Below are positions 1-10,643 of a DNA stretch of 64,000 nucleotides, piece after piece (position 1 is the first letter of the stretch; the number at the start of each line of letters is the position of its first letter). The stretch covers positions 25,475,043-25,539,042 of the forward strand of contig CM023539.1 in the NCBI GenBank assembly GCA_013350335.1, written 5' to 3'. The translations under genes and the position numbers were made by a program. Source of the DNA: Chimonanthus salicifolius. Lineage: Eukaryota > Streptophyta > Magnoliopsida > Laurales > Calycanthaceae. The notes beneath the pieces are model-generated. The model saw only the letters and a list, made by a program, of their open reading frames with translations. It was not told the origin of the DNA and ran no database searches.

Positions 1-58
1 GGTTAGGGACTTTCAACAACAGCGCCCTCCTTACTTCAAGGGAAGGGAAGGGGCTGTC
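1..58 (+). pseudogene. gag of element A, upstream exon-like piece left of the solo LTR
   Basis: Reading from base 2 gives VRDFQQQRPPYFKGREGAV, the conserved start of the retrotransposon gag domain (an aromatic residue, Pro-Pro, Phe-x-Gly). With the LTR at 59-2512 and one copy of the 5-bp repeat left out, this frame runs directly into the frame at 2518, which begins GAENWLKKI. This is a split gag, not a separate gene; the true N terminus is left of the window. Confidence 0.85.
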
Positions 59-748
59 TGTAACACCCGCCCCTTTTTCACCCGCTTTCCGAAAATCAGT
101 CTTTTTTTTTTTTTGAAATAGAAGAGTGAGAGAGGGTGCGGACGCCACGACGCGAGTTAAGTCTGAGCTTCTAAAGCCCGACCCTTAACTGGCCAACCCC
201 ACGCGTGCGCGGAACTAAGTCCACTAGAATGGTTCACGCGTAGGAAGTAAGCTTGCGGATTATAATTATTGCGGAACATGATAATAGAGTCCATCCTACC
301 GGTTTTTAGATAGAAGGGAAGATACAACATTAAATTACCAAAATGCCCCTATGATCATATTTATATCACCAAATGTAATTGTCCATAAGTAACGTCCAAA
401 CCATCGCAAGAAATGTAAATTTATACAACCCAACAAGCTAAGTTACTTTAAAATTACATCTCCAAAATGTAAACGTAAATAAACTAAGACTACGCTTCCC
501 AAGCTCCTAAGCTTGGCTCCTGTCATGTCCACCGCTTCCTGCCTCTCCTGCGTTATCAGCTAGGGTAGAAGTAGGGCATTAGTCAACGTGCCCAGTAGGA
601 CTCCGAGTAGGGCTAGCATATGGATTAGTGATAACATGCATACCGATACAATAAAATATAACAAAATAATCATGTAATGAGTGCTATGCTATGGGTGCCA
701 ATGTCATGTGTCCCACCCATCATCCTGTATGATCATATAATGTATTGT

Positions 749-921
749 CCCCATGTTTGCTTCTCGGTCGCCCCGACGGAGCATGGACTCCGGTTATAGA
801 ACTATCCCCATGTTTGATTCTCGGTCGCCCCGACGGAGCATGGACTCCGGTTATAGCCCTCAGGTCATCCCCATGTCTGATTCTCGGTCGCCTCGACGGA
901 GCATGGGCTCCAGTTTCATTA
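749..921 (-). repeat. LTR minisatellite, three ~60-bp units
   Basis: Three imperfect direct repeats start near 750, 807 and 869 (spacing about 57 and 62 bp). Each contains ttctcggtcgcc, then cgacggagcatgg, then ctccggt or ctccagt. The block is the reverse-strand counterpart of the CACACTCCGTCGG repeats at 9866-9990 and 21878-21990 in the long L1 LTRs. The overlapping 66- and 74-codon reading frames here arise from the repetition and are not genes. Confidence 0.8.
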
Positions 922-1718
922 TTTTCCTGCCCATGCCATGCATGAGATGTACGTGCATTATGCTATGTAGTATATAGATAAACCATAATTTTGATATACC
1001 ATACATAGCCATATAATGCATAATGTTAAAATATAATCCATATGATTCATAACTTAAAACTCGTCATATGATAAATCATAATCAGAAATCCATCATAAGC
1101 CAAATCAAAATAATCTAAAATACCATCACATATCCATCGCTTACAAAAAGGTAGGAATCCTACTAATACCACGTAGCGTTCCGTTACGCTTTCCGTTTGA
1201 TAATCCGGTCACCGATCGCGTACCGTTTGCAACGTCCCGATACCTTATTACATTTACTGAATTAGTCCATACGTTATCCATGATTAAGTTCCTAACTAAT
1301 CATAACCCTAGATCCATTCAATGATCCTTAAGTATATTACAAGTTTATCAAAAATCGGTCCTTAACTTAGCCTTTGATCTTGAAGGGGTGGACCAAGGCT
1401 TGCTCTCTCCTTCTCTTTTCTTCTCTTCTTCTTCTAAGTTTTCTTCTCTTTTTCTTTCCTCCAATGCATGGGATGGTTTTCGAGAGTGGGAGGGAGAGAT
1501 AGAGTGAAAAATGTTTGTTTGAAATGAGATGGAGATGATTGGAGTAGCCTTCACTCAAACATTAACTTCCTCACCACCAAGCATGGCTCCCTTGTCCTCT
1601 TTGACTTGTCTATGTTGACCCTAATTAATCAACCTAATTAGTTAAGTTAAGTCCTCACTTAGGTTAATTAATTTCCATCCAATTTAATTCCATTAAATTA
1701 TCTATCTAATAAATCCAC

Positions 1719-1990
1719 CCATGGTTGACCAAGTCAACCATGGTGGACGGCCCCCACCTATACCTACCCCACCCGCCACCTCACTTGATGAGGTGGAGGT
1801 GGGCCCCACTTGGCCATGTTATTTTAATTCCATTGATTTTAACTTAGATAATTTTACAATAATTTTAATCAATTTAATTTACCTTAATCCACCTTAGTCT
1901 TCTTAAATTTATCCATGGTTGACCAAGTCAACCATGATGGTTGGCCCCACTTTTTCCTTGGTCCACACGCCACCTCAATGGGTGAGGTGG
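1719..1990 (-). repeat. Short hairpin motifs in the solo LTR
   Basis: 1719-1743 is a perfect inverted repeat: CCATGGTTGAC, a 3-base loop, GTCAACCATGG. A near-identical copy lies at 1913-1937. Each is followed by a second hairpin of the form CCACCTCA...TGAGGTGG (about 1777-1798 and 1970-1990). A related CCACCTCA...TGAGGTGG hairpin is in the LTR remnant at about 11219-11240. Confidence 0.85.
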
Positions 1991-2512
1991 GGGTGGGCCC
2001 CATTTGGCCATATTACTTAATCTTGATACATCTTAACTCAGATAGTTTTATAATTATCTAATCTATTTAATTTATCTTAATTGGATCACCATTGGGTCCA
2101 TGGCCCAATTATATTTTGTCTTTCCCATTTATTTTAGGGCTTACCTACTTTGGCCCAAATTGACTATCTTGACCCAATTACTTACCTTTGACCCATTAAT
2201 TGTATTAATTCCAATTCATGGTTTCTTGGGTAGACATTGGGCCCATGGCCCAATTAAATTCCCTCCTTACCTTAGGCTTACCTCAATTGGGTCCATTGGG
2301 TCCCAAATGAGTATTGGGCCCAATTTGACCATCCTTGACCCGATTAGTCCTCATTGACCCATTAAATGGATTTCATCCAATCCATGGCCCATTGGACCAT
2401 TCTTGGACCTTCTTCCCAACTTTTGATCCATTTGGTATTCCATCATGTTAAAATTCAAATTAAAATCAATAAATGCCAAATATATATTGATTCGAAAATT
2501 CGGGCTATTACA

Positions 2513-2517
2513 CTGTC
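2513..2517. repeat. Target-site duplication of the solo LTR (right copy)
   Basis: ctgtc here equals ctgtc at 54-58 on the other side of the LTR. Five bases is the usual Ty3/gypsy duplication. Removing the LTR and one copy restores the gag reading frame. Confidence 0.95.
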
Positions 2518-3339
2518 GGAGCAGAAAATTGGCTGAAGAAGATTTCTCAGATCCTCACTTTGCTGAATATTACGAGTCATGCTCACAAGATCTTACTGGC
2601 CACATCACAGCTAATTGACGATACTGGTAAGTGGTGGGAGGTAATAGAGAAGCAGCGATCACTTATTCCGGAAGGAGAAAGGACTGCCATGACTTTTGAT
2701 CAGTTCTCAGCTACCTTTCTGGAACATTATTTTCCTGAGGAGGAGAAGGAATGACAGATACAGGCTTTTCTATCTTTGGTACAGGGTACCATGACGGTGG
2801 CAGAATACCACCAAAAGTTTCTCAGTCTATTAGTATATGCATTCTATATGGTGGATACTGAGCATTGAAGGGCACGGAAGTTTGAGCGGGGCCTTCGGCC
2901 TAACATAAGGGCCAGGGTCATTATATTCAAGGCGGCTACATTAGCAGAAGTGGCCAGCAGGGCCACAATAGCAGAGCGGGAATTGGCTGAGTCGACGCGG
3001 TTTGACAATCGCCGAGCTCCGAATGGGAGGGGTACATTCCAGCCCAACAAGAGGTTCCGACCGAACTTTAGCAGACCCGCACCATCTACAGGGTCAAGGG
3101 GGGGCTTCCGTCCCAACCATCCCTCCCCATCTGCATCAGTCGCACAGGCTCCCAGAAGTGGAAACAACTGCTTCCATTGTGATCAGCCTGGTCACTTTAA
3201 GAGGGAGTGTCCCAAACACAACAAACCCTCATACTTCAGAGGCTCATCTCGTCCACCAGTTAGGCCAGCTAATTCACGTGGAGGCAGGACAGCTAATCAG
3301 GCGGGGCGGCCACCTACAGGATCTGGACGGGTTTTCACT
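2518..3339 (+). pseudogene. Gag domain with CCHC zinc knuckle (element A)
   Basis: The retrotransposon gag fold is recognisable from AENWLKKI through WWEVIEKQR, FLEHYFPEE, and [12 protein letters not shown] Pro/Arg/Gly/Ser-rich stretch follows, then the zinc knuckle [15 protein letters not shown] at about 3169-3213, with C-x2-C-x4-H-x4-C spacing intact. Gag packages the element RNA into virus-like particles and the knuckle binds that RNA. Stops at 2752 and 2866 break the domain; both replace positions where relatives have Arg. Confidence 0.9.
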
Positions 3340-3720
3340 TTAGCACCTCCAACAGCAGAGGATCATTCTGTGATACAAGGTATGGCAGTAGTCAGTAGTT
3401 CCTACGCCTTTGCATTATTTGACTTGGGAGCATCACACTCATTTATATATGCTGCATTTGTAACTGCTACTTGTACGTTGGTACAAAAACTGTCCACATC
3501 GTTCACTATTGTATCCCCCGTCGGAGACACATCATTGGGACTTATATGCACAGCAGCGAATACGGAACATGCTGGACTCAGATTTGAGTTCAATTACTTG
3601 GTGATTGATATATTAGAATATGATATTATTTTCGGCATGGATTGGTTGGCTAGATTTAAGGCCAACATTGATTGTTATCGTCACAGGGTGACATTTTGGT
3701 CGCCCGAGGAAAGACAACAT
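3340..3720 (+). pseudogene. Aspartic protease domain (element A)
   Basis: The active-site segment is [12 protein letters not shown] with the catalytic Asp at 3421-3423. In chromoviruses the triad is normally Asp-Ser-Gly or Asp-Thr-Gly; here the middle residue is Leu (TTG, one C-to-T step from TCG). Downstream are [19 protein letters not shown] and a His-rich linker, as in relatives. The domain would process Gag-Pol. The Leu substitution may impair it, though Athila elements use DLG natively. Confidence 0.9.
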
Positions 3721-3837
3721 GTGTTGTGTACTGATAAGCAAAGTAGACTACATGAAGGATTGAATCATGTAGTATTGAACATTATCAAAATTAACAAGAC
3801 ACCGGTGGTTGAACTTCCAAAAATAGTAAGGGACTAT

Positions 3838-4790
3838 GCAGACGTCTTTCCAAAGGAACTCCCTAGTTTGCCTCCCATGAGGGAGATCAATTTTGAAATC
3901 AAGTTGTATCCTGGCACTACACCGGTGTCATTGCCACATTACAGGATGGCACCAGCAGAGATGTCTGAGTTAAAGAAGCAGATTGATGAACTGCTTAGAT
4001 TGGGCTGCATTCGGAACAGTACATCGGCTTGGGGAGCTCTAGTTTTATTTGTAAAGAAAAAGGATGGTTCACTCCGTATGTGTGTGGACTATCGAAAACT
4101 GAACCAGCTGACAGTCAGAAATAAATACCCTCTACCCAGGATCGATTACTTATTTGATCAACTTAAAGGTTCCAGTCATTTTTCTAAGATTGACTTGATG
4201 TCCAGATATCACCAAATCCGGGTTAGGGAGGAGGACATAGAGAAGACAACCTTCAGAACGCGGTATGGGCTATTTGAATCTGTAGTCATGCCATTTGGAC
4301 TCACCAATGCACCGGCTGTGTTCATGGATTTAATGAACAGGATCTTCCATCCTTATTTGGACCCATTTGTTATTGTATTCATCGATGATATTTTGATTTA
4401 CTCCAAGACTCAGAAAGAACATGCTGAACACCTGAGAATAGTTCTGGACACTTTGAGGAAGAACCAGTTATATGCTAAAGCCAGTAAATGTGAATTTTGG
4501 CTATCTGAGGTCAACTTTTTGGGACATGTTATATCAGAAGAAGGCATAGTTGTGGACTCAGCTAAAATAGCGGCATTAAGAGACTGGAAAGCGCCAAGGA
4601 ATGTAACCGAGATCCGTAGTTTCTTGGGATTGGCGGGTTATTACGGGAAATTTATTATGGACTTCTCTAAAATTACATCTCCATTGACTCGATTCACTCA
4701 GAAAGGAGTCAAATATGTATGGTCGGATTTGTACAATCAAAGGTTTGAAGAGCTGAAGAAAAGACTTACCACTGCTCCCATCCTAGTTTT
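3838..4790 (+). pseudogene. Reverse transcriptase domain (element A)
   Basis: The motifs run in order: [10 protein letters not shown] at the N terminus, [50 protein letters not shown], the catalytic FIDDILIYS (paired Asp codons at 4384-4389), and [12 protein letters not shown]. The usual KIDLRSGYHQI block has Met and Arg at the Arg-Ser-Gly positions, and the usual APATFM is changed to APAVFM. The reading frame is open through the whole domain. It is close in length to a normal chromovirus RT. Confidence 0.96.
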
Positions 4791-5175
4791 GCCGGAACGA
4801 GGCAGGAGTTACGAGGTATATTGTGATGCTTCAGGAGAGGGACTGGGTTGTACACTGAGTCAAAGTAATAGTGTGGTGGCATTCGGATCAAGACAATTAA
4901 AAATACATGAACGTCTCTATCCTACGCTCGATCTTGAACTAGCCGCAGTGGTCTTCGCTCTCAAAAGTTGGAGACATTATCTTTATGGAGAGAAATTTGA
5001 AGTGTTTTCAGATCTTAAGAGCTTGAAATACTTGTTTGACCAGAAAGAGCTCAACTTGAGGCAGCGCAGATGGATGGAATATCTGGCAGATTACGAGTTT
5101 GCACTGCGATATCACCCTGGTAAGGCAAACAAGGTGGCGGATGCCCTCAGTCGTTTATCGTATGCATCAGTGGCA
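4791..5175 (+). pseudogene. RNase H domain (element A)
   Basis: Recognised from [16 protein letters not shown] (first catalytic Asp), [20 protein letters not shown] (the family normally has [19 protein letters not shown]), [20 protein letters not shown] (the usual Asp-His-Lys-Ser-Leu has lost its His) and the C-terminal [14 protein letters not shown]. It would degrade the RNA strand during reverse transcription. The frame shifts just after this domain, between about 5150 and 5205. Confidence 0.93.
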
Positions 5176-6540
5176 TGTTTGATCAGGACAGATGGGAGAT
5201 GCTGAAGACTGTTTGGGAGTTTGGACTTTTCAACAATTATGGGACTATGTACAGTATGAACATACGGTCCAATATGGTTACCAAGATTGAACAGGAACAA
5301 CGAACAGACCCAGAAGTGGAGGAAATTTGGGCCAAGCTTTCCAATGGTGAAGTCATACCGGAATGGGAATTACGACCGAGACAGGGTCTTGCATTCCGAG
5401 GAAGGATATATGTACCTGAGAACTGCCGAAAAGAATTATTGGTTGAAGCACATCAGACCAAACTCTCTATTCATCAGGGCAGCACAAAGATGTATCACGA
5501 CCTGAAGGGACATTATTGGTGGCACGGATAAAAAAGAGATGTCGCAGTATTTGTGGCTCATTGCTTAACATGTCAGCGAGTTAAAACGGAACATCAGAAG
5601 CCACCAGGGTTACTCAAACTCTTACCAGTGCCGGAATGGAAATGGGCGCACATCTCTATGGATTTTGTTACAGGGTTGCCAAGGTCATCAAAGGGCAATG
5701 ATGCAATATGGGTCGTGGTAGACTGACTGAACAAGTCTGCACATTTCATTCCTATTAAGATGACATATTCATCTGAGACTTTGGGACGACGATATATCAA
5801 GGATATCATCAGATTGCATGGTATACCTCAGACTATTGTGTCTGACAGAGATGGTCGATTCACAGGCAGAGTATGGCAGAGCATGCAGTTAGCCATGGGA
5901 ACAGATTTATTGATTAGTACGGCTTTTCATCCACAGACTGATGGACAGTCTGAGAGGACAATACAGACACTGGAAGACATGCTGAGAGCATGTATGTTAG
6001 ATTTCAAGGGTGGATGGGAGGACCACTTGCCGTTGGTAGAATTCTCATACAACAACAGTTACCAGGCAAGCCTCCAGATGGCACCATTCGAGGCCTTATA
6101 TGGTAGACCATGTAGGTCACTAGTGTGCTGGACAGAGTCCAGTGAGCCTGCACTGATTGGACCTGAATTGGTTGCAGAGACTACAGTGCAGATACAGTTG
6201 ATGCGGCAACACCTATTGACTGCGCAGAGTCGTTAGAAGAGTTATGCTGACGAAAGAAGGAGATTCCTTGAATTTGAAGTGGGAGACATGGTGTTCTTGA
6301 AAGTCTCACCACGAAAGGGACACATGAGGTTTGGAAAGAAAGGGAAATTATCACCAAGGTATGTGAGACCATTTTCTATCATAAAACAGATGGGGGACGT
6401 GGCTTATCAATTGGCACCCCAATCACAGTTGGCATCTTTACACGATGTGTTCCATATATCTATGTTGAGAAAGTATAATCCTGATCCTTCTCACGTATTG
6501 AACGTACATGACATAGAGGTTCAGAGCGTCGTGACATACG
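5176..6540 (+). pseudogene. Integrase domain (element A)
   Basis: The zinc-binding N-terminal part has HQTKLSIHQGS and then HCLTCQRVK (H-H-C-C). The DDE core has [18 protein letters not shown] (first Asp), IVSDRDGRFTG (second Asp) and a QTDGQSERTIQTLEDMLR helix (Glu). The C-terminal part has FEVGDMVFLKVSP and LHDVFHISMLRKY. Stops at 5529, 5724 and 6234 break it into three open pieces. Integrase joins the cDNA to host DNA. Confidence 0.95.
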
Positions 6541-6698
6541 TCGAGAAGCCTGTCCGAGTGGATGACACAGAACAAAGGGTATTACGGAACCGAGTGATCC
6601 AGTTTGTCAAGATAGTATGGGATCAACACAGCATTGAGGAAGCTACATGGGAACTCGAGTCGGAAATGAGGAAAGCTCATCCTGAGCTATTTAGGTAA
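6541..6698 (+). pseudogene. Chromodomain at the integrase C terminus (element A)
   Basis: The last ~50 residues contain EKPVRVDDTEQRVLRNR, then VKIVWDQHSIEEATWELES and HPELF before the stop at 6696-6698. The order beta-strands, W, then EATWE-E and a helix is that of chromovirus chromodomains, which direct integration to marked chromatin (family knowledge). The domain itself is uninterrupted. Confidence 0.88.
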
Positions 6699-6742
6699 AT
6701 GTTTGAAACCCTACTTCACTCGATTTTCGGGATGAAAATTTT

Positions 6743-6758
6743 AAAAAGAGGGTTGTAT
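6743..6758 (+). other. Polypurine tract of element A
   Basis: AAAAAGAGGG (6743-6752) lies just before the LTR start at 6759, 45 bases after the pol stop. This is the plus-strand primer site; its place fixes 6759-10643 as the 3' LTR. Confidence 0.75.
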
Positions 6759-7317
6759 TGTAACTCCTCGGGTTTTCAGTTTAGTAAATATTCATTTTTA
6801 ATTGTGAATTTTAGAATTGGATGTTAATTGGATTAAGGAATTGGGCCATGACCCAATTAGGATCCAACCAATGATGGAATTGGTCTTATTAAAATTTAAA
6901 TGGGTTGGAATAAATTAGTGATGAAACATATCCAATTTTGGATAAAAGATATTATGGCCGAATTTTGAATGTGAAATCCATACATTATGTGCATGAAAGA
7001 TATGTGGGATTTTAAATCCACAAATGATATGCTAGAATATTTGAAGAGGGATTTTCTTAATTAAATTGGATTTGCATATCCTAAGAAAATATTCAAAAAT
7101 CAAATGAGATTATGCATGGCCGAAATTTAGTTATAAAATATATATGTTATGCGCATAATATAGTAATCAAGGAGACTATCTAGTTTAAATAAATAAATGG
7201 AATAAAGGGAAGGTTTTAAATTAAGAAGTAGAAGTCGGCCATGGCTAAGTGAAGCAAGGTCACACGGCCAAGGTGGGGGGTTGCTTATCTTAAAAGAATT
7301 TCTAATATTGGATTAAG

Positions 7318-7425
7318 GAAAGCTAATAAAAGGAGAGACCCAAAGGGGCACGATTGTTACAAACTCCATTACCAAGTTTTTATTCCTCCCTCTCCCTCTC
7401 TCAATTCATCATTCTCTTCCATGCC
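7318..7425 (+). promoter_or_regulatory. Candidate LTR promoter and CT-rich start region
   Basis: AATAAAAGGAG near 7326 is followed about 55 bases on by a pyrimidine box, CCTCTCCCTCTCTCAATTC. The same pair is conserved in the other long copy near 19433 and 19494. A TATA-like box ahead of a CT-rich leader is common in plant LTRs. The start site is not shown by sequence alone. Confidence 0.35.
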
Positions 7426-7576
7426 AAAGCAAGAGAAGAAAGGGCAGCAACAAGAAGGTGTTCTTGTTTGGAGAAAAAAAAATAAGAAGAAGGGAGAAAG
7501 ATTAGAAGATCAAGGAAGAGGTTAGTATCTAAGTGTTTAATGTTATAATTTTATTTATGAAATCAAAAGAACCATA

Positions 7577-9416
7577 GGGTTCGGCCATGGTGATTGGCCG
7601 AACCCCATGGAGAAAAATTGGAGATGGGTTAATGGTTTAAAAAGAGAAGAAAGAACCATAGGGTTCGGCCATAGTGCATGGCCGAACCCCATGGAAAGAT
7701 TTGATTAATTATTGGTTTTAAAGATTGAAAACCATGGTGTGTTTTTGATTCATTCATTGGGTTATGTTCTTACATTAAGGATCATGGAAAGTCATGGTTA
7801 TTTCATGATGGTTTGAATAATTAAAACCATGGGGATTTATGGTTTAGATTAACAAATTTGAATGATGAAAATCCATGGAGGAGTTTGATAATTTTTAAAG
7901 AAAAAATTGGATGGACATGTGGGTCGGCCTTGGTATGGCCAAACCATGATTTCTAGATGGCTAAATTATTGGATCTAAAATAATAAAAGGAAGAGGTGAG
8001 GTTTGGCCATGGTGTATGGCCGAACCCCACCAAACTTTTTATGGAATTGATGATCGGTTGTGATTAGATCTAAACCAATGGCTAAGATCATGAACCATAA
8101 GGTTCGGCCAAGGTGTATGGCCGAACCCCTATGGGGTAGATTTTGAATGGAGATTAAAATAGAAAACTTCTAATTAAGGAAAGGGTTTGGCTAAATTGGA
8201 AAGCACCCGATTTTGGAAGGTGTTCTACTAAATTTGGAAACCTTCCATTTATGGAAGGAAGTTGTTTAATTAAGTATGTCTAATTAAGGAAAGTACCCAA
8301 ATATGGAAAGAGTTGTTAATTTTGGAAAAGCAATCTAATTTTGGAAGGTGTTTCCAAATATGGAAAGGAGGTTGCTTATTAGAAAAGTTTCTATTCTTGG
8401 AAGTGGATATTAAAATTAGAAAATATCTACTTAAAGACCATGAAGATTATTTATGGAAACCATCCCAAGAATGGAAGGTAAGGCTTGATTATGGAACCTA
8501 ATTTAAATGAATCAATTGGTTGCCATGAGTGAGGTTCGGCCATAAACCCCACTAGGGTTTAGTTTTTGGAAACCTTGTTAATTATGGAATATGATATTCA
8601 ATCATAGAAGGGTTGCTGCTTAATTAAGAAACATTCTAAATGTGGACCTTAGGTTAAAAATGGAAGGTAGAGTTATTTTTTAGAAAACTTTCCATTTATG
8701 GAAGGAGGTTGATATTTGGTAAGTTAAATACAAAATCCTTCTAATGATAGAAGGGGAGATTAATAAGGGGAAGTTCTATTCTTGGAAGGTGAAATGTAAA
8801 TTTGGAAACCTTCCAATTATAGAAAGGTGGAGTTAAATTGGAAACCATACACCATAGGGTTCGGCCAAGAGGTATGGCCGAACCCCATGGTCCAAATTAA
8901 GGGATTAAATGGTATTTTAATTCATGGTTAAGGGCTGATTTATGAATCAGATTATGAACCTATGTTGTAAGTATGTTTTGTGTAGTTTTAAAATAAAAGA
9001 AAAGGATACAATGTAGGTTATAGATTGATGGTGAAAGGAATGGCAAAAAATGTAATTTCACATCAAAATAGAAAACCATGGGTTCGGCCATGATGTATGG
9101 CCGAAACCCATGAGGTATATTTATGGATTTAAATTGGTTAAAGATTCATAAAGGGTCTAGTAATTGAAGATTTAAAGGAAAGAGGAAACCAATGGTATTT
9201 TTGTAAATATGAGAGAATATTGGACATTGGGTTCGGCCATGGTGTATGGCCGAACACCATGAATTATTTTATTGGATTATGTGCTTTGGAAGCATGAATG
9301 GATGATTTGGAACCTAAGCAAAGAAAAGGGACTATGGTTATCAACAATGGCATTTTTGTAAATATGTATGAAAAATGGTAAGCCATGGGTTCGGCCATGG
9401 TGTATGGCTGAACCCC
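7577..9416 (+). repeat. Array of ~10 hairpin motifs GGTTCGGCCAT...ATGGCCGAACC
   Basis: An imperfect inverted repeat with 9-11-base arms and a short loop recurs at about 7577, 7661, 7921, 8000, 8101, 8533 (half copy), 8858, 9081, 9229 and 9388. Flanks are usually ccat/atgg, which lengthens the dyad. Between them, 8160-8830 holds a second inverted theme, CTTCCATTTATGGAAGG and variants. If the promoter lies near 7320, the whole array is in the transcribed leader (inference). Spacing is irregular, 75-430 bp. Confidence 0.9.
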
Positions 9417-9865
9417 ATGGGGTTTTATTTATGGACTTAGAACCTTGTAATTAGGTGAGACTTGGTGTTGATTTATCATTATATTATAAGGTAACGGGAT
9501 CTCGCAAGCGGTGCGCGATCGGTGATCGAATCTTGGATGGGAACGCAAGAACTTGTGAACGATCTTTCGTAGGATTCCACCTCTTTGAAACTATGGCTTA
9601 TGTACTTCGTTTTTATATTATGTTTGATGAAAATATGTTTCCACAGATATGTTTTATTATATTGAGTTTCAAATGCTATATTTAAGTGTTTAAAATAGCA
9701 TGGGCTAATTATGTTTCAAAGGATGATTTTACATGCTAAGTTTGATTATGTAAAGAGTGTGTGTTGGATGTGTTTCCAATTGATGATTTTCAATGCTATG
9801 TTTATGTTATAAAATAGCATGTGTTTCATTGGCATCTCATGCATGACATGGGGTGGAGTATTTAT

Positions 9866-9990
9866 AACCGGAGGGGTCACACTCCGTCGGGGCGTCCGAA
9901 AAACCTATGTGCAACACCTTGATGTGATTTCCATCAAGAGGATTTCCGGAGGGTCCACACTCCGTCGGGTGACTGAAAGACCTATGTGGT
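9866..9990 (+). repeat. LTR minisatellite, two units with CACACTCCGTCGG
   Basis: Two units about 78 bases apart, each with CACTCCGTCGGG followed by a cgaaa/tgaaag and acctatgtg block. The second copy of the LTR has the same pair at about 21878-21990, and the short solo LTR has three units at 749-921 in reverse. Confidence 0.75.
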
Positions 9991-10643
9991 GGGCACTTTA
10001 TTGTACATGTGATGGGTGGGACTCATTGCATATCTGTCATCATTGCATGGCATGGAATTTACCTGATTTTTTATATTATGTTATGATATATGTTTTGTAC
10101 TAACCATGTGTTAGCCATAACTGGAATACCTACTGGGCGCATTGTACTAACGCCCTACTTCTACCCTGTAGTTGTTGATACAGGTAATCAAGGGAACAAT
10201 GAACCTAAGACGGACCAGGCATAGGAGCTTGGAAGATTTACTTTATATGTTTTGAATAAAATTACTGACGAACTTGTATTTGAGTATTTGGATTTCGGAA
10301 TGTAATAACTTAGATGATTGAATGGTTTGATTTGATGATTATGACGTACCTTGCTATCTGATTTGATTAGAACGTGGTTCTAATATAATTCTGCATTTTG
10401 ATGATTATGATTCCGCAGTTGTTTGATTTTATTTCGCAAGTCGGTATTACTATGTGTGAACTATTTTATTGGACTGAGTCCATACACACATAGGGTTGGC
10501 CAGTTAAGGGTCAGACTTTGGAAGTTCGGACTTAGCTCGCGTCATGACGTCCCGCGCTCTATCGCTCTACTCTGTTATAAAAAAAATATATATATACACT
10601 GAATTTAAGGGAAAAAACGAGTGAAAAAGGGCAGTGCGTTACA

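Larger units (their letters stand above)
59..2512 (-). mobile_element. Solo LTR (L1-related chromovirus family) inserted in gag of element A
   Basis: The sequence runs from TGTAACACCCGCCCC to GGGCTATTACA, giving the TG...CA ends of an LTR. The flanking 5-mers are identical: ctgtc at 54-58 and at 2513-2517. No pol or second LTR lies inside, so this is a solo LTR left by LTR-LTR recombination. Its strand is inferred from alignment: its left end is the reverse complement of the right end of the LTR at 6759-10643 (for example the gccagttaagggtc block near 195-210 versus 10500-10515), and the ggtcaccgatcgcg block at 1207-1220 matches the reverse complement of 9520-9535. At 2454 bp it is shorter than its relatives and may be a subfamily or an internally deleted copy. 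Confidence 0.92.
2518..6698 (+). pseudogene. gag-pol polyprotein of element A (inactivated)
   Basis: One frame carries gag, protease, RT and RNase H from 2518 to 5205; after a frameshift near 5150-5205 the integrase and chromodomain follow to 6698. In-frame stops lie at 2752-2754, 2866-2868, 5529-5531, 5724-5726 and 6234-6236. By family alignment, at least four of the five could come from one C-to-T change in an Arg (CGA) or Gln (CAG) codon, the pattern left by deamination of methylated cytosine. The longest uninterrupted stretch is 2950-5205 (751 codons). An intact element would make one long Gag-Pol chain, cut by its own protease, that reverse-transcribes and integrates the element. Confidence 0.95.
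1..10643 (+). mobile_element. Element A: Ty3/gypsy chromovirus, 5' end outside window
   Basis: A plus-strand LTR retrotransposon. In order it shows gag, a CCHC zinc knuckle, aspartic protease, reverse transcriptase, RNase H, integrase, chromodomain, a purine tract and a 3.9-kb 3' LTR. Integrase ahead of a chromodomain places it among the chromoviruses; the long LTR and the chromodomain type suggest the Tekay/Del branch (inference). The 5' LTR, primer site and start of gag lie left of the window. Gag is split by the solo LTR at 59-2512. The polyprotein has several stops and a frameshift, so the copy cannot be autonomous. Its right end (10643) abuts a truncated minus-strand LTR, so A inserted into that older LTR; its own target duplication (expected to match 10644-10648) cannot be checked. 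Confidence 0.93.
6759..10643 (+). mobile_element. 3' LTR of element A (L1 family, 3.9 kb)
   Basis: Runs from TGTAACTCCTCGGG to GCAGTGCGTTACA, TG...CA. It aligns end to end with the solo LTR at 18672-22653. Shared blocks include the CT-rich box near 7385, the hairpin array at 7577-9415, the GATCTCGCAAGCGG block near 9490, the CACTCCGTCGG repeats near 9870, CTGGAATACC near 10118 and GGCCAGTTAAGGGTC near 10500. At 3885 bp it is long, as in Tekay-type chromoviruses. Its 5' partner is outside the window, so the LTR pair cannot be compared. Confidence 0.92.

Noticed and set aside
745..977. Two overlapping reading frames of 66 and 74 codons with internal repetition
   Set aside because: They are the translation of the LTR minisatellite at 749-921 in two frames.
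1348..1558. Lys/Glu-rich minus-strand frames
   Set aside because: Translation of a CT-rich stretch in a solo LTR, with no conservation in related LTRs.
7577..9416. Repeated 28-base hairpins could suggest a CRISPR array
   Set aside because: Spacing is irregular (75-430 bp), copies vary, no cas genes are present, and the host is a plant; they are LTR-internal repeats.
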